This document shows positions 9,816 through 18,859 of a DNA stretch of 64,000 bases, one piece after another (the stretch's first letter is position 1; each line of letters opens with the position of its first letter). Under the pieces are notes generated by a model. The model was given only the letters and a program-made list of their open reading frames with translations, made no database searches and had not been told where the DNA came from. Position numbers and translations under genes: made by a program. The DNA comes from Coemansia sp. RSA 487 (lineage: Eukaryota > Kickxellomycota > Kickxellomycetes > Kickxellales > Kickxellaceae): assembly GCA_027577595.1 (NCBI GenBank), contig JANBRJ010000055.1:46500-110499 (forward strand), written 5' to 3'.

Positions 9816-11888
9816 ATGTCCAATTTTGACGTAAAATACGCTTCGGAACGCCCAGCGAACGGCGCAAGAGGCGCCGGGCCCACAATGGGCAGCGATGGCA
9901 GCGCACATGCTGTCACTCGCCGTGCAAGCCTGCTTACGCGCAACCGCGCATTCGACGGATACAGAATCACAGACCGCCGCTCGGCGGGCAAAAAGAAGGG
10001 CGGTATTTTTAGCCTTGCTTTCCAGCCGCCCGAAATAACTCTGCGCCGCGTGCTGTTCATCGGCCTGTGGGTTGCTATCCAGGTCGTCGTTCTGGTGTAC
10101 AAGTGGGTGTCTGGTGGGCAAGCGGCCACCACACTCACTGGATTTGCAGAAGCGACGTTGAGCTGTATGATGCTGAGCATATCATCGATATTCCTCTTCA
10201 TGTCGCCGACGCTTCTGGAGCTCCTCCGCCGCACAATCATCCCACGGTACGTCTCAATAGAGAAAAACGTGCACGCACACAAGGTCGCAGCATACACGGC
10301 GCTGTTCTGGATCATCTGCCACGTTGTCACGTACTACTACATCTTCCACGGCGCAGCAGCAAAGTCCAAGGGCAAGGTGAGCTTTGCGCAAAAGCTGTTT
10401 GGCTCAACGCTCGGCAAGACTGGGCATGCGCTTATCTTTTTGTTCTTCTTTCTGTTCATCACCTGCATCCCGTACGTCCGCCGTCGGTTCTATGAGCTGT
10501 TCTACTGGATGCACCACCTGTTTGTGCCAATCATCGTGCTGATATTCATCCATGGCAGCGCACACTCGTTCCAGTGGTATCTCATCGGGCCTGGTGTCAT
10601 TTATGTCGTTGACCGGCTGTACCGCTTCATCCGCTCGCGCACCAAGCGGCCACGCATCCTTAGCGTTATCCAGCACCCGTCCAACGTCATTGAGATCAAG
10701 ATAGAGCGCCGCGGGATGCACTTCCAGGTCGGACAGTACATCTACCTGAACGTGCCGTCAATCTCGCTGGTCGAGTGGCACCCGTTCACGCTGACAAGCG
10801 CGCCCGAAGAGGACGAGCTGTCGGTGCATATCTGGGTCGGCGGCGACTGGACGCGCAAGCTTGTATCCCTGATGCAGAGCTCTGCGGTGCAGTCGTTTGA
10901 CGCCGATTCTCTGCGCCTGGGCGGGAAAGACGCGAGCTCGATGTACGCTGGGTCCACGCACAGCGGCCAGAAGGCGGGAATGGCTGGCGGGTTTGACGCG
11001 GCAAAGGACGCTCCAAACGGCCCAGCCCACCCGGGCACGCTTAGGGCGCTTGCGGACCAGGAGATGGTCATGCACCACCTGCGCGGCGAGATCGACCCGG
11101 CGTCGGGGCTGCCCAAGCCCGGCGTCGTGACGCAATACAACGGCGGCAGCCACGACAGGCGCGGCAGCAGCTCTACGCATCGGCCGTGGTCGCGCGTGGG
11201 CCGCAACAGCATGGTTCTTTTGGACCGCATGCCGCCCGCGATCGAGTACGGGCTGAATGGGGCGTATGTTGACATGGAGAGGTGTGCGCGCGTCCCGACC
11301 ACGCAGTCGCTTGTCAACCTCCCGACAATCATGATTGACGGGCCGTACGGAGCGCCCACGCAGCAGGTGTTTGACTACCAGCACGTCATCATGGTCTGCG
11401 GCGGCATTGGCGTGACGCCGATGAGCTCTGTGCTCAAGAGCCTGTACTACCAGCTCACATCGACGCCGCACAGGTGCCATATCAAAAAGGTGTACTTTTT
11501 GTGGGTGTGTCGCGACATCCAGGCGCTGGAGTGGTTCCAGGATCTTCTGGTTGCGCTGGACGAGGAGGACATTGGCGATATCCTTGAGATCCGCACATAC
11601 CTGACGGGGCAGCTGTCGGTGGACCAGATCCGCAACATTGCGCTGTACCAGGACCCCAATGGACCAGATGCGGTTACAGGTCTGTACCGCAGTCCGACGT
11701 ACTATGGGCGGCCGAACTTCAACAACATCTTTGAGGATATTGGGATGCGGACGCCTGGTGCGGACATTGGTGTTTTCTTCTGTGGGCCCAAACCCATGAG
11801 CCGGACGATCCGCAAGATTTCGCGCAAGTGGACAAATAACTTCAAGTACAGCGGCACAAGCTTTGTCTTCCACAAGGAGAACTTTTAG
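9816..11888 (+). CDS. NADPH oxidase (NOX family), canonical tandem copy
   Basis: Same enzyme class as the copy 2.2 kb upstream; 690 residues, intronless. Haem ligands are H155/H169 and H233/H246, with NOX spacing of 14 and 13. HPFTLTSAP begins at residue 322. The NADPH lobe keeps IDGPYGAPTQQ, CGGIGVTPMSS, WVCRDIQALEWF and FFCGPKP, and the protein ends FVFHKENF, the terminal signature expected of NOX proteins. A disordered insert of about 160 residues (about 350-510) separates the FAD and NADPH lobes; animal NOX proteins have only a short loop there. Codons are markedly GC-rich at third positions. Fungal NOX enzymes usually act in differentiation and hyphal growth with a p67-like regulator and Rac; none of those partners is in this window. 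Confidence 0.93.
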   Translation: MSNFDVKYASERPANGARGAGPTMGSDGSAHAVTRRASLLTRNRAFDGYRITDRRSAGKKKGGIFSLAFQPPEITLRRVLFIGLWVAIQVVVLVYKWVSGGQAATTLTGFAEATLSCMMLSISSIFLFMSPTLLELLRRTIIPRYVSIEKNVHAHKVAAYTALFWIICHVVTYYYIFHGAAAKSKGKVSFAQKLFGSTLGKTGHALIFLFFFLFITCIPYVRRRFYELFYWMHHLFVPIIVLIFIHGSAHSFQWYLIGPGVIYVVDRLYRFIRSRTKRPRILSVIQHPSNVIEIKIERRGMHFQVGQYIYLNVPSISLVEWHPFTLTSAPEEDELSVHIWVGGDWTRKLVSLMQSSAVQSFDADSLRLGGKDASSMYAGSTHSGQKAGMAGGFDAAKDAPNGPAHPGTLRALADQEMVMHHLRGEIDPASGLPKPGVVTQYNGGSHDRRGSSSTHRPWSRVGRNSMVLLDRMPPAIEYGLNGAYVDMERCARVPTTQSLVNLPTIMIDGPYGAPTQQVFDYQHVIMVCGGIGVTPMSSVLKSLYYQLTSTPHRCHIKKVYFLWVCRDIQALEWFQDLLVALDEEDIGDILEIRTYLTGQLSVDQIRNIALYQDPNGPDAVTGLYRSPTYYGRPNFNNIFEDIGMRTPGADIGVFFCGPKPMSRTIRKISRKWTNNFKYSGTSFVFHKENF

Positions 11889-11970
11889 AGCGCCTTTTTC
11901 ATCTTTTCGTCTGTGTATATGACGCTTGGAAAATAAATATCAAAAACAAGTCTAAGTGCACTTGGGTTAG

Positions 11971-13860
11971 TTAGTTGGTTGGTTGGATGGCCTTTCCATC
12001 ATCGTTGTCGCTGTCGCTGTCGTCATCGCTGTCGTCGTTGTCAACAGCATACTCAAAGCTCACGTCCCAGCGCGACCCGGGCGCAGAGGCGCTAACATAC
12101 TTGACAAACTTGACCACAGAGGGCTCGCGCAGCGCGATGGTGAGCGTGTTCCAGGCGGCGGGCGTGGTCAGCAGGATGCCGTCGTCCTCGCCTGACACAT
12201 GTCTATAGACGCTGCCGTCGTTAGAAGCGTCGTCGCCGTCGTCGCCGCTGTCGATGTAGCACTGGTATCCACCAACGACGCCGTCAGCCCAGCGGCTGGG
12301 ATCGTGTGCGAGGCATAGCACGGCGTCCATGGTGGTCGACGTAGAGCCGTCCGGGGTCGCCAGGGTGTAGTCGAGACCCGGTCTGAATCTGCGGACCATA
12401 CCTCGCTGCGCGGAAACCGCAAGAGTGGTGACACGCGCCAGCCAGCGCGCAAACTCTGGAGATGCAAACAGACGGTCGCGGAGGGCAGCAAGGAGCGCGG
12501 TGGCGCTGCGTTCGGGTTCAGGCGACAGCTGGTCTGCTGTTGCCCCGGGCGAGGGCAGAGGTGCGTCCAGGCGCAGGAACCGCCGGACGACGGGCGGACC
12601 GAATGCGCGCCACCGCTCGCGCTCGCCGGTCCCATGCGGAGGAATATGTGCTGCCTTTGCGCAGGCGCTTCCGGCCTTGTCGTGCGCATCGGTTGCGCGC
12701 AGCCACTCAGAGAGCGCACTGGCTGTCTGGACGTTCAGAAAGTCCGCCAGCTGGATATGTGAGTCTTCGGAAAAGCGGTCGGCCACCTGGCGCATGATTT
12801 TGGAATCCAGGTAGTCTGGGTTGATGTACTCGGCCAGCACCGACGACGAGCCGCCAGCCGGATCCTCCGGCTGCTCTTGCTGCTGGGCGGCGCGCATATC
12901 GTCGGGGTATGGCGAATAGTCGTCGCCTGCGCAGCCGGCTGCGCGTTGGCGCTTGGCTTCAATCTGGCCCAGCGTTGAGACCGCACCCGACTGCCACAGC
13001 CGCTGCATCTGATCGGCGTGGTACCCAGGCTCGCCGGGCTGCGGAAAGTGGAACCACCCCTGGATGCTGAGCCGCTCCTTTCCAGCCCCAGCAACTTCCT
13101 CGACAGAATGGTGGCTCTCGCCAGGAAGCACGGTGAATATAATGATCTGGTTCCACTGTGGAGGCAGCCGGCGTGTTGGAGACACTGCAGGCGCCCAGGA
13201 TCCTGGGCTCTCGCGTGGGTACAGCTCCAGGTGTCCACCATCCTCCGGCGCCCACCCGGCGCCGTCGTTGATCTCTGGGTCCGGAAGATAGATGATGTAT
13301 GAGACGCGGCGGTCGCCAATCACGTCGTCATGAAGAAGCAGGTGGTCGCCCTGCTTGTACCTGTTTGTGCTCATGTCTGTCCGCGATCCTGATAGCGGGC
13401 CGCATCCAGTGATGCGCGAAACTAGGTCACGGAACTCCTGGGAGTATATAGCGTCCCGCAGCCGCTGCAAGCACGGGAGCTGTTGCCTCTCGTCCTCCGG
13501 AAGACCATCCAGGTTGGCCAGATCGCCAGACTGATGGTACTTGAATATATCCGTCTCCTTTTGTGTAAAGTGCAGGCGGGTGAGCATTTCCTGCCGCACG
13601 CCCTGGAGAAGCTCCTCGTTGCAAAAGGGCGCAATGCTTATGTGTCGGTAGGGCTTGGCTGTGGCAAACTCGCTGGAAAGATCGCCTCCCTTGTCAAAGA
13701 GCCCCGCGCTAAAGCATGACTGCGCGTCAAAAGGCTCGTGTTCTCCCGTGCGCGATCGCTTCGCGTGTGCGCTCTCTGGTGCGTTGTCGCCGCTTGGTCT
13801 GCCTGCGTTGCTGCTCTCACCAGGACCCCGCCGCTTGCTCTGTGCGCTCTCTCCAGCCAT
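11971..13860 (-). CDS. TPA1: Tpa1/OGFOD1-type ribosomal prolyl hydroxylase
   Basis: 2-oxoglutarate and Fe(II)-dependent dioxygenase; the family hydroxylates a proline of ribosomal protein uS12 (Rps23) and affects termination accuracy. The ORF is 629 residues, close to the yeast protein. The catalytic N-terminal domain shows the HxD iron ligands in LLLHDDVIGDRR (H177, D179), the distal histidine in PGESHHSVEEV (about 250) and the 2OG-binding arginine in RLSIQGWFHF (about 263). The C-terminal half repeats the fold without obvious ligands (WLARVTTLAVSAQRGMVRRF), as known for the family. The N-terminus holds a basic KRR/KRSR cluster that could be a nuclear signal, and the last 30 residues are an Asp/Ser-rich acidic tail. 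It converges with the upstream NOX gene, with 82 bp between stop codons. Confidence 0.9.
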   Translation of the reverse strand: MAGESAQSKRRGPGESSNAGRPSGDNAPESAHAKRSRTGEHEPFDAQSCFSAGLFDKGGDLSSEFATAKPYRHISIAPFCNEELLQGVRQEMLTRLHFTQKETDIFKYHQSGDLANLDGLPEDERQQLPCLQRLRDAIYSQEFRDLVSRITGCGPLSGSRTDMSTNRYKQGDHLLLHDDVIGDRRVSYIIYLPDPEINDGAGWAPEDGGHLELYPRESPGSWAPAVSPTRRLPPQWNQIIIFTVLPGESHHSVEEVAGAGKERLSIQGWFHFPQPGEPGYHADQMQRLWQSGAVSTLGQIEAKRQRAAGCAGDDYSPYPDDMRAAQQQEQPEDPAGGSSSVLAEYINPDYLDSKIMRQVADRFSEDSHIQLADFLNVQTASALSEWLRATDAHDKAGSACAKAAHIPPHGTGERERWRAFGPPVVRRFLRLDAPLPSPGATADQLSPEPERSATALLAALRDRLFASPEFARWLARVTTLAVSAQRGMVRRFRPGLDYTLATPDGSTSTTMDAVLCLAHDPSRWADGVVGGYQCYIDSGDDGDDASNDGSVYRHVSGEDDGILLTTPAAWNTLTIALREPSVVKFVKYVSASAPGSRWDVSFEYAVDNDDSDDDSDSDNDDGKAIQPTN

Positions 13861-14261
13861 CGTTACCTTCTCCTCTTTCTGCTACTTTTTCAGACAAGCT
13901 CCAGAGTAAAAATAAAGCTCGGGTACTCGTCAGTGTACAAACGCAAATAAAAAAAGCTTAAATTCAATTTTGTAAGTAACGGGTATTGCTAAAGAAAGCA
14001 TAAAACCATTTTTTTTATTTGAAAGCGTTTTCGAGATGTTGAGCAAACGCTCCAAAACAAAAAAAAACCCAGCTTTTGTACCATTTTTCATGTATGCAGC
14101 AATCATATAGTTTTCAGTTCTCCGTTTTCTCATCTGCTCAAAACATCCCCTTTTCATGCTTGTCTCGTTAGACTTTTCTAGCTTTTAAACTTTTATTTAC
14201 ACAAATATATCATATTGCATTAAAGCCTACTCCTCTCAAGTAAAAACAACAGTCAAAGGCC
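13861..14261. other. Divergent promoter, TPA1 and coiled-coil gene
   Basis: 400 bp with several A/T homopolymer runs (for example around 14010-14020 and 14058-14066) and no ORF of note. Presumably a shared bidirectional promoter. Confidence 0.5.
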
Positions 14262-16490
14262 ATGGCACTGGAGTCTCGTCTTGTCGAGGTGACAAATATG
14301 CTCAGGGCTGAGCGTGCCAGGGCTTCCCAGCTTGAGCAGCGTACATCCCGATTGGAGACACAGCTGCTGACCTTCAAAGCCATGGTTCTCGATGTTATGC
14401 GCCAAAGCATACAGCTGCTGGAGAAGCGTCTTGCTGTTGATGAAGCTGCCAACTCTTCTGTTTTAGTCCCGCCAATGACCGCCAGCTCGCTCATTGAGAA
14501 AAAGAGCCCAGCCGAGGATCACTCCGAAGAGAGGGGAATCAAAATGGAGGATTCTTACCAGAATCTTTGGAATGTAGGTATTTTGCAGAATACAGCAAAG
14601 CCACAATCCAGAAGGAGCCACAGGACCAGCTACGACTCTGCTTTGGGGCCTTCATTACCAGAGATAGGTGTAACCAAAGCTTTTGGCCGTAATACACTCT
14701 TACAATGCGGAAGCGAGCCGAGCGAGTTGGACAACAACGACCAACCGACTCATCGGCCCAACAACCGCCGTGCCTCTGCTCCACGCCCATCACGCCGGAA
14801 CTATGGCTGGGATGGTAGCAGAGCCCGCAGCAGGGCCGGGTATATGTACAAGGACAATGGATATGAAGCGCAGGATACAGGATCCAAGAGCAATAGAAGC
14901 AGAGATACAAGTAGGAGCCGGGGAAGAAGAGCACAGCATAATAGATGCAGATATAGATACAGAAGCGGCTCCAAAAAAAGGAGCGGAGAATACGATGAGT
15001 ATAATTCTGGCCATAATCATACTGACAACATAAGAGCTGATCGTAGTCGCAGCCCTGTTTATAGGTCATGCAAAAGCTTTGGAGGAAATGCTGCCCAGAG
15101 CAACCATTCTCCAGGAATCAAACGACACACATGGACTGACCCAACTGCAGATGCCCTTGATGAGCTTGAGCAGGATCTGAAGGCACGCATCTTGAGCGTA
15201 GACAGACGGCGTGACTTCTCTAATAAGGACACCACTGCCGGTGCAGATGCATTACGTGGATGGGACACAGGCCAAGGAAACAACGGCGAAGATAATGGCG
15301 GCTGGGCAATATCTTCTTACGATGCAAATAACAAGAATGACCGCCAGGACACAGATACGGGGTTTGCGATGCCCAGATCAATCAACCAGATCATGGGCAA
15401 GAAGCCGGTCTCGGCCAGAAATAAAGTCCTGTCTTGGCAAAAAAATACCGCCATTGGGAGTGCCGAGCCCACAGATGGCGAAACCGCAAACGGCCACACA
15501 CGAGCTGTATCAGAAAGTACCAACGACGATATGAATGATATAACAGATATTCACAATATTGAGGGTAGATCAGACACAAGCACTGATAATCACCCTAGAG
15601 TCCAGGAGAGTATTCCCTTTGCTAGTGCAAGCGGTTATGATGATGATGATGAGGGTGGCGATGATGAAGACCCTTTGGCGTGCCTTGGGTCAAGGACTTT
15701 CCAGGCAGAAAAAGCCATGTCTTTGCTGTTTGATTCAGCAGATACACCGCTTACCACAGAGCGCCTGGCACATCTGTGGAGAGCAAGTGCGTGGATTCCA
15801 TTCGACGACCTGCCCGTGCTCTACGAAAGGCACTACAAAACGGAGCTGTGGACGCATGACACACGAAAGAAAACCCGCTTGTACTTGCCAAAGCTTCCAG
15901 GCATCTCTGAGAGACAGTCATGCAACAACTACAAACAATGTATGCTTCTTTTCATGGACGGTGGCCATCTCAAGAACGCAAAGGCTTACCAGCGTGTATT
16001 TGTTCGTCCATGGATTGCAGAACCGGCGTTATTTTTCTTCCTAACAACCAGCGTGTATTGGCCACTGGAGTACGAGCAGGCTGAGATTATTCGCAAGATG
16101 TGGGAGAATGAGTTCCACCACACACCAGTGGGGCTTGTAACAGTTAAATGTAGTGACAGGTTCGAGGAAAGAAAATGGTTCGTGATGGAGATGCTTTGGC
16201 GGTCTGCAGTTGATTGGCTGAAGGAGCTTGCGCAGGCGGTGATAAACCTAGGATGCAAGTACATGCTCAACAAGTTGTCAAGTTGGGACGATACCGCCAA
16301 TATATCTGTATACATGAACCAAAACCAGCGGTCCAGTACCATGCCTCGCGACCCAGACGCAGATATTGTGTATGGTCTAAGCAGGGACGAGCTTCTTGAG
16401 GTCATAAAGATGGCACCTGTGCTTTTGCAAACTAAAATCTCAGATGTTGATATTCTGAGGCTTGAGGACGAGCTTTTGCAGCCAATGTGA
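14262..16490 (+). CDS. Coiled-coil protein with RS-rich middle and novel C-terminal domain (copy A)
   Basis: Not recognised as a known family. 742 residues; the ATG sits in a good context (GGCCATGG). Residues 1-70 form a strong heptad coiled coil (LEQRTSRLETQLLTFKAM). Residues about 85-490 look disordered, rich in Arg/Ser, Asp and Asn, with SR repeats (RSRDTSRSRGRR, RSRSPVYRS) and an acidic run YDDDDEGGDDED near 460. Residues about 495-742 form a compact conserved-looking domain starting PLTTERLAHLW and containing NNYKQCMLLFMDG, RVFVRPWIAEPALFFFLTT and a late YGLSRDELLEVI. The architecture and the C-terminal landmarks recur in the minus-strand gene at 25539-28370, so the two appear paralogous. 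RS repeats hint at a nuclear or RNA-linked role, but this is only suggestive. Confidence 0.8.
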   Translation: MALESRLVEVTNMLRAERARASQLEQRTSRLETQLLTFKAMVLDVMRQSIQLLEKRLAVDEAANSSVLVPPMTASSLIEKKSPAEDHSEERGIKMEDSYQNLWNVGILQNTAKPQSRRSHRTSYDSALGPSLPEIGVTKAFGRNTLLQCGSEPSELDNNDQPTHRPNNRRASAPRPSRRNYGWDGSRARSRAGYMYKDNGYEAQDTGSKSNRSRDTSRSRGRRAQHNRCRYRYRSGSKKRSGEYDEYNSGHNHTDNIRADRSRSPVYRSCKSFGGNAAQSNHSPGIKRHTWTDPTADALDELEQDLKARILSVDRRRDFSNKDTTAGADALRGWDTGQGNNGEDNGGWAISSYDANNKNDRQDTDTGFAMPRSINQIMGKKPVSARNKVLSWQKNTAIGSAEPTDGETANGHTRAVSESTNDDMNDITDIHNIEGRSDTSTDNHPRVQESIPFASASGYDDDDEGGDDEDPLACLGSRTFQAEKAMSLLFDSADTPLTTERLAHLWRASAWIPFDDLPVLYERHYKTELWTHDTRKKTRLYLPKLPGISERQSCNNYKQCMLLFMDGGHLKNAKAYQRVFVRPWIAEPALFFFLTTSVYWPLEYEQAEIIRKMWENEFHHTPVGLVTVKCSDRFEERKWFVMEMLWRSAVDWLKELAQAVINLGCKYMLNKLSSWDDTANISVYMNQNQRSSTMPRDPDADIVYGLSRDELLEVIKMAPVLLQTKISDVDILRLEDELLQPM

Positions 16491-16823
16491 TCCGAGACAA
16501 ATGTCAAGAACAACAGGCGCAATCAGAGATCCCTGCTTTTTTTAATTAATTTGATGGGGGAAGGGGGATTTGTCACTGCTTGCTCAGCTATCAGCAACAA
16601 ACTCCGCCACATATTTACCAATGCTTGCGCCTTCCTCTTCTTTCAGACTCATTTCGTGTGATACTTTTTTTAGATGTTGGTCACTAAGGAATATATTTGC
16701 TTTCCGCCTTCTCTTTTATCTTTATTGCTCTTGGTTCAATACTATTCACAGGGCGAGCCTTACAGGTTGATACCAGAAACACCACTATAGCCGACTATCT
16801 ATTTCAAGAGGAAAACCCCCTCC
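16491..16823. other. Intergenic, 5' region of the small membrane protein gene
   Basis: 333 bp. An overlapping plus-strand ORF from 16697 begins with a signal-peptide-like hydrophobic stretch but is in a different frame from the gene at 16824 and loses protein-like character where that gene begins; no intron joining the two was found. Confidence 0.4.
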
Positions 16824-17582
16824 ATGGCAGTTTTGGCGTGGAACATGGCGGATCCATCATGGACATGGCCCGTGTTATTGGAGCTTTTGGAGCAGCCTCG
16901 ATTAGAAGGCCATTATATTGCGCAAGGTGTCCTTGTGTTTGTTGGTGGTTTGTTGTTTGTTATTGTTGCCGTGGCTTGCTACAAAGGCAGAAACAGTCGG
17001 CCACAAGTCAGTAGTGTTATGTCACCAGGGCTGATTGGGCATCAGCCGCTAGTACAGGAGACAGAAGAGCAGCAGCAGCGGAGGCAATTAATACAGGCAA
17101 ACGGTGGGCTTGGAGTACGTGGAATGGTGGCAGCAAGCAGGAACCCGCGAAGGTACCACAGTATTGCGATACTCACGGACTCGACGTCGTTGCTGATGGA
17201 GACAGGCGACGATTTCTTTGCTCCACCACAGGCGCGAAGAGGCTTGAGGAAACACAGCGGAAACGGCAGCAGACTGCATAGGCATCGACAAAATAACGAG
17301 CCCAGTGGGGCGGACGACGCGTCCAGGTTGTTGCAAGGCGGGGGACGGTTTGCTACAACTAACGGCGTGTTTGCGGGAGGGAACAACGGTGAAGGGGTGC
17401 GTCGCGCTGACGGTGGCGGTGGCGGCGGACGACGCGTCTTCACACTTCCGTCGCTGGCAAGCACCAGCAAAGCCAATATTGGCAACCATTCGTTTATCAG
17501 CAGCACACACGCAAAGGACTATAGCGCCTCGACCAACGCGCCAGCTTCGTCGTTGGCCTCGACTGCCTGCGGCAGCGGGTAA
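16824..17582 (+). CDS. Small single-pass membrane protein, unknown function
   Basis: 252 residues, not recognised. The ATG lies in a strong context (CTCCATGGC). A short N-terminal segment with WNMADPSWTWPVL precedes one predicted membrane helix at about residues 32-52 (GVLVFVGGLLFVIVAVACY), followed by basic residues (KGRNSR). This fits type III or signal-anchor topology with a long cytosolic tail. The tail is low complexity: Gln-rich (EEQQQRR), then Arg/Gly-rich with six consecutive glycines near 200 and a Ser/Thr/Ala-rich end. Its stop is 143 bp from that of the convergent GUCD1-like gene. The hydrophobic segment and clean ORF support a real gene. Confidence 0.6.
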   Translation: MAVLAWNMADPSWTWPVLLELLEQPRLEGHYIAQGVLVFVGGLLFVIVAVACYKGRNSRPQVSSVMSPGLIGHQPLVQETEEQQQRRQLIQANGGLGVRGMVAASRNPRRYHSIAILTDSTSLLMETGDDFFAPPQARRGLRKHSGNGSRLHRHRQNNEPSGADDASRLLQGGGRFATTNGVFAGGNNGEGVRRADGGGGGGRRVFTLPSLASTSKANIGNHSFISSTHAKDYSASTNAPASSLASTACGSG

Positions 17583-17725
17583 TTCGAGTAAGAGCGGGAG
17601 GGGGTATTTTTTGACTTCAAGCTGATGTTAATTTATTTTGGTGCTTGTAGCATAGAGGAGAGTGAGGAGATACAAATTAGCTTTGAAATAAGGTTAGAAA
17701 GTACATGTGGTAGCAGCGGGCGTGG

Positions 17726-18859
17726 CTAGAGCTTGACGATGATGCAGTCGGCGTCGGTGCCGGAGCGTGTGCGGGCAGCATTGACGGTGGCAGCTGACGC
17801 GAGGCAGAACTCCTCAGGGATGGCTGGGTCGCGATAGAGAAAGACGTCGAGCGAGGGAATGTATGCAAACAGGAGGATGTAGTGCCCGAGGTAGCCGTCC
17901 CTTGCGTGACGTCTGCGCGAGAACCACGAGAACAGGCCTGTGCGGCTAGGTGCCTCCGTTGGCGCAGCGCCATCGGCGGGCTTTGGGGAGCGGAAGATGT
18001 TTATGGACCTGCTCCGCGAGTGGGAGCCTGGCCTGAGATGCAGCGGCACGGTTGGACCGGTGGCGGAGGAGCGGGCGCGCTCGCAGGCAGTGCACGTGAG
18101 CGCGGCGCCATCGACAAGAAGCACGGCTACGTAGTGGCGGTGGAAGAGAAAGCGCTTGAGGTCGAGCAGCGGAATGGCGATCTCGACGATGCGAATAGAC
18201 GGCTCGGTGCGTGCGCTGGCAAACAGGCGCATTACGCGGCGCTCTTCGTCGTCCAGCATGTCGTCGTAGAAGCGGTTTTGCGTGTGGTCGGGGTTGATGC
18301 CAGCGCACGTTGTGTAGTATGTGAAGTCGGCGTGCGGCAGGTTGCGGCGGATCAGAAACGCCAGGTCGACGGTCCAGACTGACGCCGTCTGCGCCTGGCG
18401 CGCCAGCTGCGCAACCGTGCACGTCGGCTGTCCAAACGCTCGCAGAAGCATGCAAACACACGCCAGTCCGCAGTCCCATCCCTCCTGCTGAAGCACCTTG
18501 CTCACCGGGTGCAGCCGAGACACCCGCTCCAGATCCTTCATTCGATATGACAGCAGCTTCTCCATCTCCTGCTTGCTTGATGCCGGCGCAGTGGCCAGCG
18601 GCGACAGGGACGGTGACGCTGTCGCTGAAGATCCGCTGTCTGTGCTGGCTGCTGTCGACACAGAGCTCACTGTTGCGTCGGTCTGTCGCCGTGGCCGTTG
18701 CTTCCTGTGCACCGGCGGCGGTCGGAGCGTGTCCCCCGAGAGCAGCTGCGTTCGTGTGGTTGTCAGGTTGCCAGCATCTTGCGCCACAGCCGCTGTGGCA
18801 TCTGCCTGGCTAATGCCTGTGGCGACCAGTGCCTGCAGTCTTTCCAAGACCCCGGACAT
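17726..18859 (-). CDS. GUCD1: GUCD1-like protein (Guanylate_cyc_2 family)
   Basis: 377 residues. The family (guanylyl cyclase domain-containing protein 1 and plant relatives) has a papain/C39-peptidase-like fold; its biochemical activity is unsettled despite the name. The core begins HPVSKVLQQEGWDCGLAC (residues about 117-134), carrying the conserved cysteine of WDCGLAC. It continues with a WTVDLAFLIRR segment, FTYYTTCAGINPDH, and late GHYILLFAYI and FLYRDPAIPEE motifs corresponding to the conserved His and Asp positions. A disordered Ser-rich segment splits the core between ALTCTACE and GYLGHYI. The first 42 residues (LERLQALVATGISQADATAA) look like a small UBA-type helical domain. Intronless. 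Confidence 0.85.
   Translation of the reverse strand: MSGVLERLQALVATGISQADATAAVAQDAGNLTTTRTQLLSGDTLRPPPVHRKQRPRRQTDATVSSVSTAASTDSGSSATASPSLSPLATAPASSKQEMEKLLSYRMKDLERVSRLHPVSKVLQQEGWDCGLACVCMLLRAFGQPTCTVAQLARQAQTASVWTVDLAFLIRRNLPHADFTYYTTCAGINPDHTQNRFYDDMLDDEERRVMRLFASARTEPSIRIVEIAIPLLDLKRFLFHRHYVAVLLVDGAALTCTACERARSSATGPTVPLHLRPGSHSRSRSINIFRSPKPADGAAPTEAPSRTGLFSWFSRRRHARDGYLGHYILLFAYIPSLDVFLYRDPAIPEEFCLASAATVNAARTRSGTDADCIIVKL

Noticed and set aside
10758-11873. 371-codon minus-strand ORF opposite the second NOX gene
   Set aside because: A shadow ORF caused by GC-rich third positions of the NOX gene; composition is Arg/His/Ala-rich with no domain.
16697-17014. 105-codon ORF beginning with a signal-peptide-like stretch
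   Set aside because: In another frame from the better-supported gene at 16824, and its second half is Cys/Trp-rich nonsense overlapping the true membrane helix.
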